Below, piece after piece: positions 47,040-56,808 of a stretch of 64,000 nt of DNA (positions within the stretch are counted from its first letter, which is position 1; each line of letters begins with the position of its first letter). Both the position numbers and the translations under genes were made by a program. The stretch is from positions 186,001-250,000 of the forward strand of contig CAWIKW010000024.1 of the NCBI GenBank assembly GCA_963836785.1, read 5' to 3'. The notes beneath the pieces are model-generated. The model ran no database searches and had not been told where the DNA came from. It was given only the letters and a program-made list of their open reading frames with translations. The stretch comes from DASQPR01 sp963836785 (lineage in GTDB: Bacteria; Actinomycetota; Actinomycetes; Mycobacteriales; Micromonosporaceae).

Positions 47040-48021
47040 ATGCGGACGGTTCGGGTTCTGGCGGTCGCGGCGGCGTTGGCGCTGCTCGCGGCGTGCTCGT
47101 CGACCGCGGCCGGCAATCCGTCGGCGGCCGGATCCGCACTGGGCGGTGCCGGGACCTGCTCCCGGTTCGACCAGCGCCTCGTCGGCTGGCGTGACGGCGT
47201 CGGCAACGCCGGGTCGGCCCGGTCTCGCCACCCAGCCGGCGACGTCCCCGACGTCGGCGGTGCCGGGCGGCACCGTGGGTTCCAAGCCGACACCGACCCC
47301 GAAGCCGGCGAGCGCGCCGACGCATTTCGCGACGCTGGCGCCCGGCGCGAAGCTGCCGACCGACGCGCAATGCGCCGCCTGGGTGCGCGCCCGGCCGATC
47401 GCGGAGAACAAGGGATCGAACAAGACGGCGAACCACACCACCGGCCAGCACGTGGCCGGATCTCTGTTCGCCGGCGACTCGGCCAAGGCGGCCAGCTCGA
47501 TCGCGCCCCGCATCGACGGCAACTTCACCGGTACGACGCAGGAGATCCTGCGGTGGGTCGCGTGCAAATGGGGTATCGACGAGAACATCGTGTTCGCGCA
47601 GGCCGCGGTCGAGAGTTGGTGGCGCCAGGACACGCTCGGCGACTGGGACTCCGACGCGACCGCCTGCCCGCCCGGGCATGGCCTGGGAGCCGATGGCAAG
47701 GCCGGTCAGTGCCCGCAGAGTTACGGCATCCTCCAGGACCGGTGGCCGTACATGAAGCAGGGCTGGCCGGGCTTCGGACGCTCGACAGCGATGGACGCCG
47801 ACATGGCGTACGGCATCTGGCGGTCCTGCTACGACGGCTACGAGACGTGGCTGAACACCGTCGACCGGGGCGAGCAGTACCACTCCGGGGACGCGTGGGG
47901 ATGCGTCGGCCGGTGGTTCTCCGGCCGATGGCACACGAGTGCCAGTGACGGCTACGTCACGAAGGTGAAGCAGTACGAGTCGCAGCAGATCTGGAAGACG
48001 CGCGACTTCCAGCAGCCCTGA
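47040..48021 (+). CDS. secreted lysozyme-like lipoprotein, one frameshift
   Basis: Signal peptide and lipobox lie in one frame (MRTVRVLAVAAALALLAACS, Cys20 as lipid anchor); the mature part lies in the next. Removing one A near 47150 (gggacctgct to gggcctgct) gives GAGPAPGSTSASS and a single protein of about 326 residues. After a Ser/Pro/Thr linker the domain runs CKWGIDENIVFAQAAVESWW, then CPQSYGILQDRWPY, ending QQIWKTRDFQQP. The Glu in AAVESWW and the overall fold resemble transglycosylase or goose-type lysozyme-like enzymes. Likely acts on the cell wall outside the membrane. Confidence 0.8.
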
Positions 48022-48033
48022 CCGCAGAACTTG

Positions 48034-48324
48034 CTACGGCAGCTCGCGGAGGACGTCGAGATTCACGAACCGCGGCGGCCCGGTGCACAGCTCGCTCATT
48101 CGAGCGGCAAATTGCTGCGTCTCGGGCGTCTTGCTGTTGGCCATCGCTTCCTCGTACGACGGGAACTCGACGATCGTCACGTACCCGTTCGGGTTCTCGC
48201 GATCCTTCGTCAGGTGCATGTGGCTGATCCGGGTCGGCATCCCGGCGTCCTCGAACTCTCTGTCGAGCGCCATGATCTCGTCCGGACGTTCGGTCTCGTA
48301 CTCGATGATCTGGATGAAGCTCAC
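48034..48324 (-). CDS. small conserved protein of unknown function
   Basis: 96 residues from GTG 48324. FIQIIEYETERPDEIMALDR, ISHMHLTKDRENPNGYVTIV, EFPSYEEAMANSKTPET. The size and beta-alpha-beta pattern recall dimeric ferredoxin-like (ABM or EthD-type) proteins. No partner seen. Confidence 0.75.
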   Translation of the reverse strand: MSFIQIIEYETERPDEIMALDREFEDAGMPTRISHMHLTKDRENPNGYVTIVEFPSYEEAMANSKTPETQQFAARMSELCTGPPRFVNLDVLRELP

Positions 48325-48606
48325 GACATCCTCCTGACCGCGACGGGCGGTCCGGCCGGTTGCACGGTGCCCGCCGTCCGATACAAAAACGGTAACATTT
48401 CGGGCGAATTGCCACGTGAGTTGGCCAACGCGGGGGCCTGAGCCACGCCCGTAGACTGGTGATTGTTCATCGCGTGTCGTCGTGGGCGGGAGCCATATCG
48501 GCGCGCAATCGCACCGCATGTCCGAAAATGCATATCCGGAAGTCGCACGCCCGAAAGTCGCACACCCGAATTCGCACGCCCACATAGCTCAGCGCGAGGA
48601 GTTCCG

Positions 48607-49176
48607 TTGTCCGTTACCCCGATCCGCCTCTTCGGCGACCCGGTGTTGCGCACGCCGGCCGATCCGGTCGTCGACTTCGATAAGGAGCTGCGGGCCCTCG
48701 TCGCCGACTTGACCGACACGCTTCTCGACGCCGCCGGCGCCGGCCTCGCGGCTCCCCAGATCGGCGTCGGCCTGCGTGTGTTCGTGTTCGACGTCGACGA
48801 CGTCGTCGGTCATCTGATCAACCCGGTGCTGAGCTTTCCCGATGACGAAGAACAGGACGGGCAGGAGGGTTGCCTGTCCATCCCGGGGCTCTACTACGAC
48901 ACGAAGCGCCGGCAGAATGTGGTCGCGAAGGGATTCAACGAGTTCGGCGATCCGATGCAGATCGTCGGAGCCGGGATGATGGCGCGGTGCGTACAGCACG
49001 AGACCGACCACCTCGACGGGGTGCTGTTCCTCGATCGGCTCGACGCCGCCGCCCGCAAGCTCGCGATGAAAGAGATCCGCGCCGCCGAGTGGTACGGCAA
49101 CTCACCGCCGGTCATCAAGCTGAGCCCGCACGGGTCAGGTGGCCTGCCGGGTTTGACACCCGGGCGCCTGCGGTGA
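48607..49176 (+). CDS. def: peptide deformylase
   Basis: 189 residues from TTG 48607, selected because GAGGAG lies 7-12 nt upstream. Metal and active-site blocks are intact: GAGLAAPQIG, QEGCLSIPG and QHETDHLDG. Removes the formyl group from nascent proteins. Precedes fmt, which adds that formyl group to the initiator tRNA, a common pairing. Confidence 0.95.
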   Translation: MSVTPIRLFGDPVLRTPADPVVDFDKELRALVADLTDTLLDAAGAGLAAPQIGVGLRVFVFDVDDVVGHLINPVLSFPDDEEQDGQEGCLSIPGLYYDTKRRQNVVAKGFNEFGDPMQIVGAGMMARCVQHETDHLDGVLFLDRLDAAARKLAMKEIRAAEWYGNSPPVIKLSPHGSGGLPGLTPGRLR

Positions 49177-49213
49177 TCCATCCATTGAGCGCTGCGATCG
49201 TCCGGGCCGCCTG

Positions 49214-50188
49214 ATGCGTCTGGTGTTCGCTGGCACGCCGGCCGTCGCGCTGCCGGCCCTCGATGCGATCGCGGCGTCGCCGCACGATCTCGTCGCGGTC
49301 GTCACCCGTCCGGACGCCGCGGCCGGTCGCGGCCGCAGCCTGCGCCGGTCGCCGGTGGGCGCGTGGGCCGACGAACGCGGTATCGAGACGTTGACTCCGG
49401 CCCGGCCGCGCGAGCCGGAGTTCCTCGACCGGTTGACCGCGATCGCACCGGACTGTGTTCCGGTTGTCGCCTACGGCGCTCTCGTCCCGCCGGCCGCGCT
49501 CGCGATACCCACGCATGGATGGATCAATCTGCACTTTTCGCTCCTGCCGGCGTGGCGCGGCGCGGCTCCGGTTCAGCACGCGGTGTTGCATGGCGACCAG
49601 GTCACGGGCTCCTCGGTGTTCCAGCTCGAGGCGGGCCTTGACACCGGACCGGTGTTCGGCACGCTCATCGAGGAGATCCGGCCGGACGACACCGCCGGCG
49701 ACCTGTTGGGCCGGCTGTCGACCCACGGAGCTTCGCTGCTGGTCGCCGTACTCGATGCGATCGAGGCCGGGACCGTCGATGCGATCGGGCAGCCGAACGA
49801 CGGCGTCTCCATCGCCCCGAAGATCACCGTCGCCGACGCCGAGGTGCGCTGGTCCGAGCCGGCGTTCGCGGTCGATCGCCGGGTGCGTGCGTGCACGCCG
49901 GAGCCGGGGGCCTGGACGACGTTCCGCGGCGAACGCCTCAAAATCATGCCGGTACGCCTGACCAGCGGCGCGCCGCACATCGAGGCGGGCCGGGTGGTCG
50001 TGGAAAAGACACGCGTACTGGTGGGTACGGCCACGGTCCCGGTCGCGCTGGGCGACGTGCAGTCGGCCGGGAAGAAGCCGATGCGTGCGGTGGACTGGGC
50101 CCGTGGGGCACACCTGACCGCCGACGACGTTCTCGGTATGGCTCCGGCGACCGTGCCCTCCACCGGCGACGCTAGGTCAGCCGGATGA
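49214..50188 (+). CDS. fmt: methionyl-tRNA formyltransferase
   Basis: 324 residues. N-terminal MRLVFAGTPAVALPALDAI, catalytic block NLHFSLLPAWRGAAPVQ (Asn, His) and LDTGPVF (Asp), plus the C-terminal OB-like domain. Overlaps rsmB by 4 nt. Confidence 0.96.
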   Translation: MRLVFAGTPAVALPALDAIAASPHDLVAVVTRPDAAAGRGRSLRRSPVGAWADERGIETLTPARPREPEFLDRLTAIAPDCVPVVAYGALVPPAALAIPTHGWINLHFSLLPAWRGAAPVQHAVLHGDQVTGSSVFQLEAGLDTGPVFGTLIEEIRPDDTAGDLLGRLSTHGASLLVAVLDAIEAGTVDAIGQPNDGVSIAPKITVADAEVRWSEPAFAVDRRVRACTPEPGAWTTFRGERLKIMPVRLTSGAPHIEAGRVVVEKTRVLVGTATVPVALGDVQSAGKKPMRAVDWARGAHLTADDVLGMAPATVPSTGDARSAG

Positions 50189-51711
50189 CGCGGCCGGAGC
50201 GGCGGCGGCCGGACGAGCGACCTCCCGTCCGTGACACGCGCCGCGACGATCGGGGTCGCGACGATCGGGGTCGCGATGATCGGGGTCGCGATGATCGGGG
50301 TCGAAGCGACCGGCGCGCCCGCTGGAGCTCGGTCGATGCCGCGCGGCAGGCGGCGTACGAGGCGATCTCGGCCGTACACCACGACGACGCGTACGCGAAC
50401 CTCGTCCTGCCGGCCGTGCTGCGAGATATGGGGTTGCGTGGCCGCGACGCGGCGTTCGCGACCGAGCTGACCTACGGCACGCTACGCACCGGCGAAACGA
50501 TCGACGCGATCATCGCCATCGCTGCCGACCGGGCTCTGGACCGCATCGACGCGCCGGCTCTCGACGCGGTGCGGCTCGGGGTCTATCAGCTGCTGTTCAC
50601 ACGGGTCCCGGCCCACGCCGCGGTCTCGTCCACGGTCGACCTCGTCCGCGCATCGACCGGCACCAGCGCCGCCGGGTTCGCCAACGCGGTCATGCGGCAG
50701 ATCGGTGCGCGCGACCTCGATGACTGGCTCGACACCGTCGCACCGGACCCGGCCGTCGACCGGCTCGGCTATCTCGCTGTGACCCGCTACCACCCACTGT
50801 GGATCGTGCGCGCGTTCGCCGAGGCACTCGGGGGCGATCTCGACGAAACCGAGCGGCTGCTGGCCGAGGACAACGAGCGACCGACCGTCACGCTCTGCGC
50901 TCGTCCGGGCCGGGTCGACGCGCTCGATCTCGCCGATTCGACCGGGGGCGCGCCGGGTGCGTTCTCGCCGTACGCCGTCTATCTGCCCGGCGGCGCGCCC
51001 GGGGACATTCCGGAAATCGTGCAGCGTAAGGCCCACGTACAGGACGAGGGTTCTCAGCTTGTCGCGTTGGCGCTCGCCTTCGCGCCGCTCGACGACTCCG
51101 ACGGTTCCCGCGACTCGCGCTGGCTCGATCTGTGCGCGGGTCCGGGCGGCAAGGCGGCGCTGCTCGGTTCCCTCGCGGCCGAGCGCGGCGCGAGGGTGAC
51201 CGCGGTCGAAATCGCGCCGCATCGGGCCGATCTCGTGCGGTCGACGTGCGAGGGCATGCCGGTGGACGTGGTCGACGCCGACGGTCGCGACGTGGGTGTG
51301 CACGAGGCGTTGCCGGAGGGCGCCTTCGATCGCGTGCTCGTCGACGCGCCGTGCACCGGTCTCGGCGCACTCCGCCGGCGACCGGAGGCCCGCTGGCGGC
51401 GTACGCCGGGCGACCTCCCGCCGCTCACCCGGCTCCAACGGGAGCTGCTCGGGGCCGCGCTCCGGGCGGTACGACCCGGCGGTGTGGTCGGTTATGTCAC
51501 ATGCTCGCCGCATTTGGCGGAGACGCAGGTGACGGTCACCGAGGCCGCTCGGCGGGCCGCGTTCCCGGTCGAGTTCGTCGACGCCCGTCCGCTGCTGCCG
51601 GACGGCATGCCCGGTCTCGGCACCGGCCCGAGCGTCCAACTCTGGCCACATCGGCACGGAACGGACGCAATGTTCCTCGCGGTGCTGCGCCGGGTCGCGT
51701 CCGGGGACTAA
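50185..51711 (+). CDS. rsmB: 16S rRNA (cytosine-C5) methyltransferase RsmB/Sun
   Basis: 508 residues. A basic N-terminal tail (RGDDRGRDDRG, from a 15-bp repeat), a NusB-like domain (AAYEAISAVHHDDAYANLV) and the methyltransferase: DLCAGPGGKAALLGSLA (SAM), VDAPCTGLGALRR (PC motif) and YVTCSPHL (catalytic TC). Methylates C967 in 16S rRNA (E. coli numbering). Confidence 0.94.
   Translation: MTRPERRRPDERPPVRDTRRDDRGRDDRGRDDRGRDDRGRSDRRARWSSVDAARQAAYEAISAVHHDDAYANLVLPAVLRDMGLRGRDAAFATELTYGTLRTGETIDAIIAIAADRALDRIDAPALDAVRLGVYQLLFTRVPAHAAVSSTVDLVRASTGTSAAGFANAVMRQIGARDLDDWLDTVAPDPAVDRLGYLAVTRYHPLWIVRAFAEALGGDLDETERLLAEDNERPTVTLCARPGRVDALDLADSTGGAPGAFSPYAVYLPGGAPGDIPEIVQRKAHVQDEGSQLVALALAFAPLDDSDGSRDSRWLDLCAGPGGKAALLGSLAAERGARVTAVEIAPHRADLVRSTCEGMPVDVVDADGRDVGVHEALPEGAFDRVLVDAPCTGLGALRRRPEARWRRTPGDLPPLTRLQRELLGAALRAVRPGGVVGYVTCSPHLAETQVTVTEAARRAAFPVEFVDARPLLPDGMPGLGTGPSVQLWPHRHGTDAMFLAVLRRVASGD
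50242..50301 (+). repeat. 15-bp tandem repeat in rsmB 5' end
   Basis: Four units CGCGACGATCGGGGT or CGCGATGATCGGGGT, encoding RDDRG repeats. Confidence 0.9.
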
Positions 51712-51740
51712 CGCACGCGGCGCAGAGTGGCCGGGGCGAG

Positions 51741-51838
51741 GCCGCTGACCCGTGGCCGCTGACCCGTGGGCGCTGACCCGTGGCCGGCGAGATGTGGCCG
51801 CGGACCCGTGGACGGCGACCCGTGGCCGGCGAGAAGCG
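51741..51838 (+). repeat. 14-bp minisatellite between rsmB and rpe
   Basis: Seven units of GCCGCTGACCCGTG type. Unlike the coding repeats, the unit length is not a multiple of three. Confidence 0.8.
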
Positions 51839-51966
51839 GCCGACTGCCGCCCCGATGGACGTATCCGCAGGCGCTCGCCGGGTCGTTGACGAGATCCGAA
51901 GTCCGGACGAGTTCCCGGAGGATTTGGACGTTTCCGTGTTCGGCGCTGCATGCATAGACTGTCCCG

Positions 51967-52836
51967 GTGACCGACCGCGCACCCTCCGTCGTCGCCCCGA
52001 CGGTCGCCGACGAGCCGGCTCTGATCATCGCTCCGAGCCTGCTCGCGGCCGATTTTGCGCGGTTGGGTGAGGAAGCGGAGGCGGTCGCCGCGGACGCGGA
52101 CTGGTTGCACATCGACGTGATGGACTACCACTACGTGCCGAACCTGACGATCGGGCTCCCGGTCGTGCAAAGCCTTCGCAAGGCGTCCGCGCTGCCGTTC
52201 GACTGCCACTTGATGATCGATGCGCCGGAGCGCTGGGCGATCGGGTACGCCGAGGCGGGCGCGCACAACGTGACGTTCCACATCGAGGCCGCCACTGATC
52301 CGGTCGGCCTGGCGCGGGACCTTCGCGCGGCCGGCACGCGCGCCGGTCTGGCTATCGACCGGGATACGCCGGTGGAGCCGTACCTGGAGATCCTGCCGTA
52401 CTTCGACACATTGCTGATCATGACGATCAAGGCGGGATTCGGCGGCCAACGGTTCATGCCGGAGCTGCTCGACAAGGTGCGTGCGGCCCGGCGCCACCTC
52501 AGCGCCGGACACCTGGACCTGCGGCTCGAAGTCGACGGCGGCATCGACGAGCGCTCGATCGTCGAGGCCGCCGAGGCCGGCGCGGACACCTTCGTCGCGG
52601 GTACGGCCGTCTACGGCGCGGCCGATCCGGGCGCGGCGATCCGGTCGCTGCGTCGGACAGCCGAACGGGCCAGTGCTGGATCGGCGTCCGGCGATGGGAT
52701 TGGCGGCGGCGACATGATCGGTGGCGGCGACGCGATCGGTGGCGGCGCTGTGCCCGGCGGCGACGACGCGATTGGTGGCGGCGATGTGACCGATGGTGGC
52801 CCAGCGACCGGCGGCGCGAGCCGGGCCGAAGCATGA
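51967..52836 (+). CDS. rpe: ribulose-phosphate 3-epimerase
   Basis: 289 residues; GTG start. Core TIM barrel: IAPSLLAADFARLG, DVMDYHYVPNLTIG, FDCHLMIDAP and MTIKAGFGGQRFM, ending LEVDGGIDE. Interconverts ribulose-5-P and xylulose-5-P. The last 60 residues are Gly/Ala/Asp repeats (GGGDAIGG) from an imperfect 15-18-bp array, absent in most homologues. Overlaps the next gene by 4 nt. Confidence 0.93.
   Translation: MTDRAPSVVAPTVADEPALIIAPSLLAADFARLGEEAEAVAADADWLHIDVMDYHYVPNLTIGLPVVQSLRKASALPFDCHLMIDAPERWAIGYAEAGAHNVTFHIEAATDPVGLARDLRAAGTRAGLAIDRDTPVEPYLEILPYFDTLLIMTIKAGFGGQRFMPELLDKVRAARRHLSAGHLDLRLEVDGGIDERSIVEAAEAGADTFVAGTAVYGAADPGAAIRSLRRTAERASAGSASGDGIGGGDMIGGGDAIGGGAVPGGDDAIGGGDVTDGGPATGGASRAEA
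52690..52800 (+). repeat. imperfect 15/18-bp repeat in rpe 3' end
   Basis: GGTGGCGGCGACGCGAT-type units encode the glycine-rich tail. Confidence 0.7.
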
Positions 52837-54695
52837 TCCCGCCCGCCCGTGATCTTGTCCTGGTCGTCGACGACGATCCCGACATCGTTCGCTTCGTGCA
52901 GGTGAACCTCGAGGTCGAGGGCTTCGACGTGATCGGTGCGCGCAACGGATTCGACGCGCTGCGGATGGCGATCCGGGATCGGCCCGATCTGGCCGTCATC
53001 GACGTGATGATGCCGGGCGTCGACGGGCTCGAGCTGACCCGGCGACTGCGTAACAACCCGGCCACCTCAGCGATGCCGATCATCATGTTGACGGCGAAGG
53101 GACAGACGGTCGACAAAGTGATCGGTCTGACCGCCGGCGCCGACGACTACGTCCTCAAGCCGTTCGACACCATGGAGCTCGTCGCCCGGATCCGGTCGAT
53201 GCTGCGGCGTACGAAGGAGATCCGCGAGTCCTCGCCGCTGACCGGCCTGCCCGGCAACAATCGCATCCTGCAGGAGGTGCAGACCCGCGCCGCGAACCAC
53301 GAGGCGTTCGCGGTCGGCCACATCGACATCGACCGGTTCAAGACCGTGAACGACGCGTACGGCTTCGCGCGCGGCGACGAGTTCATCGCGGCGCTGGCTG
53401 AATGCCTGCAGAACGCGGCGGACGCGATCCCGACCAGCCCGCGACCGTTCATCGGGCACATCGGCGGCGACGATTTCGTGCTGGTCTGCACGCCCGAGCA
53501 GGTCAAGCCACTGACGCACCATGCGATCCACGCGTTCCTCGCCGCGGCCGACGCCATCTCCGACCCGATCGACGCGCAGCGTGGTTACCTGCAGATCACC
53601 GATCGTCGCGGCAACGTACGCCGCGCGAACCTCGTGACGATCTCCATCGGGGTGAGCCTGTCGACGTCGCGGGAGTTCTCCGATCCACGCGAGGTGCTCG
53701 CGGCCGCCTCCGAGATGAAATCGGTCGCGAAGACCCAACCCGGCTCGTACGTGGCCATCGACCGGCGGTCGGTCGATGAGGGCGACGACCGGCCCGTCTC
53801 GCCGGCCGGCTCGGGATCCATCCCGTTGCCGCGCCGAGGTGTCCAGCCGTGGCCGGACGAGCTGGGGGAGAACTGGACCGGACCCGACTGGACCGACGAC
53901 GTCGACGACGACTGGGTCGACGCGCCCAGCGAGGTGCCCGGATCCGGCGCGCCGGACCGACCGTCCTGGACCGTGCCGTCGCGAACGGCGCCATCGCAAG
54001 CAGGACCGTCGCAGGCAGAGCCATCGCAGGTGGGGCCCTCACAAGCGGTGCCATCGCCAGATGTGCCATTGCGCTCGGTGCCACCTCAGCCCGTGCCGTC
54101 TCAATCGGCGCGATCTCAGCCGGTGCCATCCGATCCGGCGCCATCTGATCCGGCGCCATCTGATCCGGTGCCGTCGCAATCCGCGCCGGCACGGGCGTCA
54201 CGCCCGGTGTCGCCGGCATCGGTGGCCGCCGAATCGGCGTCGCGCCACACCGACGGGTCCCGGGGGCAGCCGGAGGCGCCGTCGCCGTACCCGCCGCCGT
54301 GGGCAGATCCACCGACCGGAGCCGATCGATCGCAGCCGTCCCACCACGGCGGCAAGGGCTACGGACACGGCCCGGCGGTCGGTGTGGCCATCGGCTCGGC
54401 ATCCGGATTGACCGCGGCGACGGCGCACCTGCCGATCGTGCCGGGTCCGCGCGGGAACGACACCGACCGTGGGGTCGACAACCGCGGTCTCATCGACTGT
54501 GATCTCGAAGACCGCGATCTGAACGACCGTGATGTCGACGGCCGCGACGTCGAACAGCGTGATGTCGAAGCGCGTGACTGGAGCGGCGGCGACCAGGACG
54601 ACCATCACCGAAGTGCCGACGGCCCACTCGAATACGCCCCATGGGCGGACGAGCCGGACCCCGCCCCGTTACCCCCAGGGTGGCGCGGCCTCTAA
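52833..54695 (+). CDS. response regulator with GGDEF-like domain and repeat-rich tail
   Basis: 620 residues. Receiver 1-120: LVVDDDPDIVRF, phosphoacceptor Asp57 (DLAVIDVMMPG), TAKG and Lys in LKPFD. A GGDEF-like domain covers about 130-300: SPLTGLPGNN, HIDIDRFKTVNDAYGFARGD and IGGDDFVL. The signature is GGDDF rather than GG[DE]EF, so cyclase activity is uncertain. From about 310 the protein is disordered and 15-bp repeats at 53975-54184 encode PSQ, PSD and VPS pentads; the end is Asp/Arg-rich (DRDLNDRD pattern). Co-translated with rpe (ATGA), no sensor kinase nearby. Confidence 0.88.
   Translation: MIPPARDLVLVVDDDPDIVRFVQVNLEVEGFDVIGARNGFDALRMAIRDRPDLAVIDVMMPGVDGLELTRRLRNNPATSAMPIIMLTAKGQTVDKVIGLTAGADDYVLKPFDTMELVARIRSMLRRTKEIRESSPLTGLPGNNRILQEVQTRAANHEAFAVGHIDIDRFKTVNDAYGFARGDEFIAALAECLQNAADAIPTSPRPFIGHIGGDDFVLVCTPEQVKPLTHHAIHAFLAAADAISDPIDAQRGYLQITDRRGNVRRANLVTISIGVSLSTSREFSDPREVLAAASEMKSVAKTQPGSYVAIDRRSVDEGDDRPVSPAGSGSIPLPRRGVQPWPDELGENWTGPDWTDDVDDDWVDAPSEVPGSGAPDRPSWTVPSRTAPSQAGPSQAEPSQVGPSQAVPSPDVPLRSVPPQPVPSQSARSQPVPSDPAPSDPAPSDPVPSQSAPARASRPVSPASVAAESASRHTDGSRGQPEAPSPYPPPWADPPTGADRSQPSHHGGKGYGHGPAVGVAIGSASGLTAATAHLPIVPGPRGNDTDRGVDNRGLIDCDLEDRDLNDRDVDGRDVEQRDVEARDWSGGDQDDHHRSADGPLEYAPWADEPDPAPLPPGWRGL
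53975..54184 (+). repeat. 14 units of a 15-bp repeat
   Basis: Units of GCCATCGCAAGCAGG or GCCATCTGATCCGGC type encode a Pro-Ser-x-x-[VAG] pentad linker in the GGDEF-like gene. Confidence 0.9.
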
Positions 54696-55036
54696 CCAGC
54701 CGCCGGTCGGATCGTGTTCGTCTCGTCGCGGATCCACGCCAGATAGGCGGGGTCGCCCTCGACGATCGGTGTCGCCACGATCTCCGGCACTTCGTACGAA
54801 TGGACCGCCCGGATGTGCTCGGCGAGCGCCGCGTAGCGCGTACGGGCCGTCTTGAACGAGATCGTCCACTCGGTCAACTCGCGGACCGCGTGATCCCACC
54901 AGTAGACGCTCGTGACCGGCGAGCCGACCTGCGCGCACGCGGCGAGCCGAGCGGTCACCGCTGAGCGCGCCAGTTCGCGGGCCGCGCCCTCGTTGTCGAT
55001 CGTCGTCGTCACCAGGACGAACTCGGTCTCCGGCAC
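54692..55036 (-). CDS. cutA: divalent cation tolerance protein CutA
   Basis: 114 residues: FVLVTTTIDNEGAARELARS, SVYWWDHAVRELTEW and HSYEVPEIVATPI, then YLAWIRDET. Small trimeric ferredoxin-like protein linked to metal tolerance. Its end overlaps the convergent GGDEF-like gene by 4 nt. Confidence 0.95.
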   Translation of the reverse strand: MPETEFVLVTTTIDNEGAARELARSAVTARLAACAQVGSPVTSVYWWDHAVRELTEWTISFKTARTRYAALAEHIRAVHSYEVPEIVATPIVEGDPAYLAWIRDETNTIRPAAG

Positions 55037-55335
55037 GATCCCCTCCCGTCTCGCGGTCGCCCATTGACGCTACGCCTGACGATCGGCCGGAATTGTCCAG
55101 CGCGGTCGGCAACGTTCCGGCGCGGTCCTGGCGTCTTCGTAGATGTCCCGGTCCCGGATGCGGGCCGGCGCCGCGCCGGTCCCGGATGCGGACCGGCGCC
55201 GTCGACCACCGCCGGCGACGATCACGCGTCACACCGCGCTAGCTGGTACGGGGGAGCGCGGTGTGACGTGTGTCGCGGAGCCGTCGTAACTGCGGCGCAT
55301 CCGTGGAAGACTGGATCACGTACCCACCACGCGCT
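55037..55335. other. gap between cutA and riboswitch with a 26-nt direct repeat
   Basis: Two copies (55148-55173 and 55176-55201) of a CCGGTCCCGGATGCGG-type unit. The promoter of the rib operon must lie here; no clear -10/-35 is seen. Confidence 0.55.
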
Positions 55336-55481
55336 GGCGGGACTCGGTGAAAATCCGAACCGGCGGTGATCCGCCCGGCCTTCGAGCCGGCGGTCAGCCC
55401 GCGACCCGGTCACATCCAGTGATCGGTGGACCTGGTGAGAACCCGGGGCCGACGGTCAAAGTCCGGACGGGAGACAGCGCG
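55336..55481 (+). promoter_or_regulatory. FMN riboswitch (RFN element)
   Basis: The conserved blocks are easily read: ACTCGGTGAAAATCC, CCGGCGGTGATCC, AGCCCGCGACC, GGTGAGAACCCGGGGCC, GACGGTCAAAGTCC and GACGGGAGA. Order and spacing match the FMN aptamer. Binding of FMN would shut down ribD-ribH. Confidence 0.95.
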
Positions 55482-55617
55482 CGGGCCAGGCCGGCCGCTC
55501 GGCGACGAGTGACCCGGTCGCAGGGGCGGTTCGTGCGCGCGTGCGCAGTCCCGTTCCGAGAAGTCCGCCCTGAGATCCCCTCGCCGCGCGTATCGCGCGA
55601 GCCAGAAGGGGGCGGGC

Positions 55618-56808
55618 GTGAGCACCGGCAGCGGGCATTTCGATCGTTACGTCGATGGCTCCATCGACGAGTCGATCAATGCTGCGATGCGACGTGCCAT
55701 CTCGCTTGCCGCGCTCGGCCTCGGCGAAACCAGCCCCAACCCGAGCGTCGGCGCAGTGATCCTCGATGCGGCCGGTGCGGTCGTCGGGGTCGGCCGCACG
55801 ACGCCGGCCGGCGGCCCGCACGCCGAAATCGTCGCGCTGCGTCACGCGGCCACGCGGCCGGGCGATCCGGCCCGCGGCGGCACGGCCGTGGTCACCCTCG
55901 AGCCCTGCAACCACACGGGCCGTACGCCACCGTGCGTCGACGCCCTACTCACGGCCGGGATCGCCCGCGTCGTGATCGCCGTTCGCGATCCGAATCCGCT
56001 CGCCGCCGGCGGGCTCGATCGCCTGCGCGCCGCCGGGGTCGAGGTCATTACCGGGGTACGGGCCGCGGAAGCCGTCCACGGGCTGCGATTCTGGCTGTCC
56101 GCGGTACGCCGCGGTCGACCGTACGTGATCTGGAAGTACGCGGCGACGCTGGACGGTCGGAGCGCGGCGGCCGACGGGACCAGCCAGTGGATCACTTCCG
56201 AGCAGTCGCGGGCCGACGTCCACCAACTCCGGAGCACCGTCGACGCGATCATCGCGGGCGTCGGCACCGTGATCGCCGACGACGCGCACCTGACCGTACG
56301 TAGAGCGTCGGCCGACGGCCTCGGGACCGCCCCACCTCGAAGCCCGCTGCGGGTGGTGGTGGACAGCTCCGGCCGTACCCCCGAAAACGCTCGTGTGCGC
56401 GACGACGCCGCACCCACCTGGATCGCCACCGCGGCGGACCTGGGTTGTACGCCCGACGGCCGGGTCGACCTCGAGGCGTTGCTTAAGCACCTCTACGTCG
56501 GCGGCGTGCGGGGCGCGCTGCTCGAAGGCGGACCGACCCTGGCCGGGGCATTCCTGCAGGCCGGGCTCGTCGACGAGATCGTGGGGTACGTAGCCCCGAA
56601 GATCCTCGGTGCCGGACCGCCGGCGTTGAACGACGCGGGCGTCGCAACGATCGCCGACGCCCTCGATTTCGAACTCTCCGACGTGACGCGGTTCGGGCCC
56701 GATGTGCGCCTGACCGCCGTGCGGGCGGACCGTCGACAGTTTGTCGAGTCGGGGTCTGTTGAGCGCGGGTCTGTTGAGCGTGGGTCTGTTGAGCTGCGGA
56801 TCTGTTGA
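55618..56808 (+). CDS. ribD: riboflavin biosynthesis deaminase/reductase
   Basis: 396 residues, GTG 55618 after AAGGGGG. Deaminase zinc site: GGPHAEIVALR and LEPCNHTGRTPPC. Reductase domain: PYVIWKYAATLDGR, GTSQWITSEQSR and LLEGGPTLAGAF. Second and third steps of riboflavin synthesis. The last 15 codons come from a 15-bp repeat (ERGSV units, 56752-56811) that runs over the stop codon. Confidence 0.95.
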   Translation: MSTGSGHFDRYVDGSIDESINAAMRRAISLAALGLGETSPNPSVGAVILDAAGAVVGVGRTTPAGGPHAEIVALRHAATRPGDPARGGTAVVTLEPCNHTGRTPPCVDALLTAGIARVVIAVRDPNPLAAGGLDRLRAAGVEVITGVRAAEAVHGLRFWLSAVRRGRPYVIWKYAATLDGRSAAADGTSQWITSEQSRADVHQLRSTVDAIIAGVGTVIADDAHLTVRRASADGLGTAPPRSPLRVVVDSSGRTPENARVRDDAAPTWIATAADLGCTPDGRVDLEALLKHLYVGGVRGALLEGGPTLAGAFLQAGLVDEIVGYVAPKILGAGPPALNDAGVATIADALDFELSDVTRFGPDVRLTAVRADRRQFVESGSVERGSVERGSVELRIC

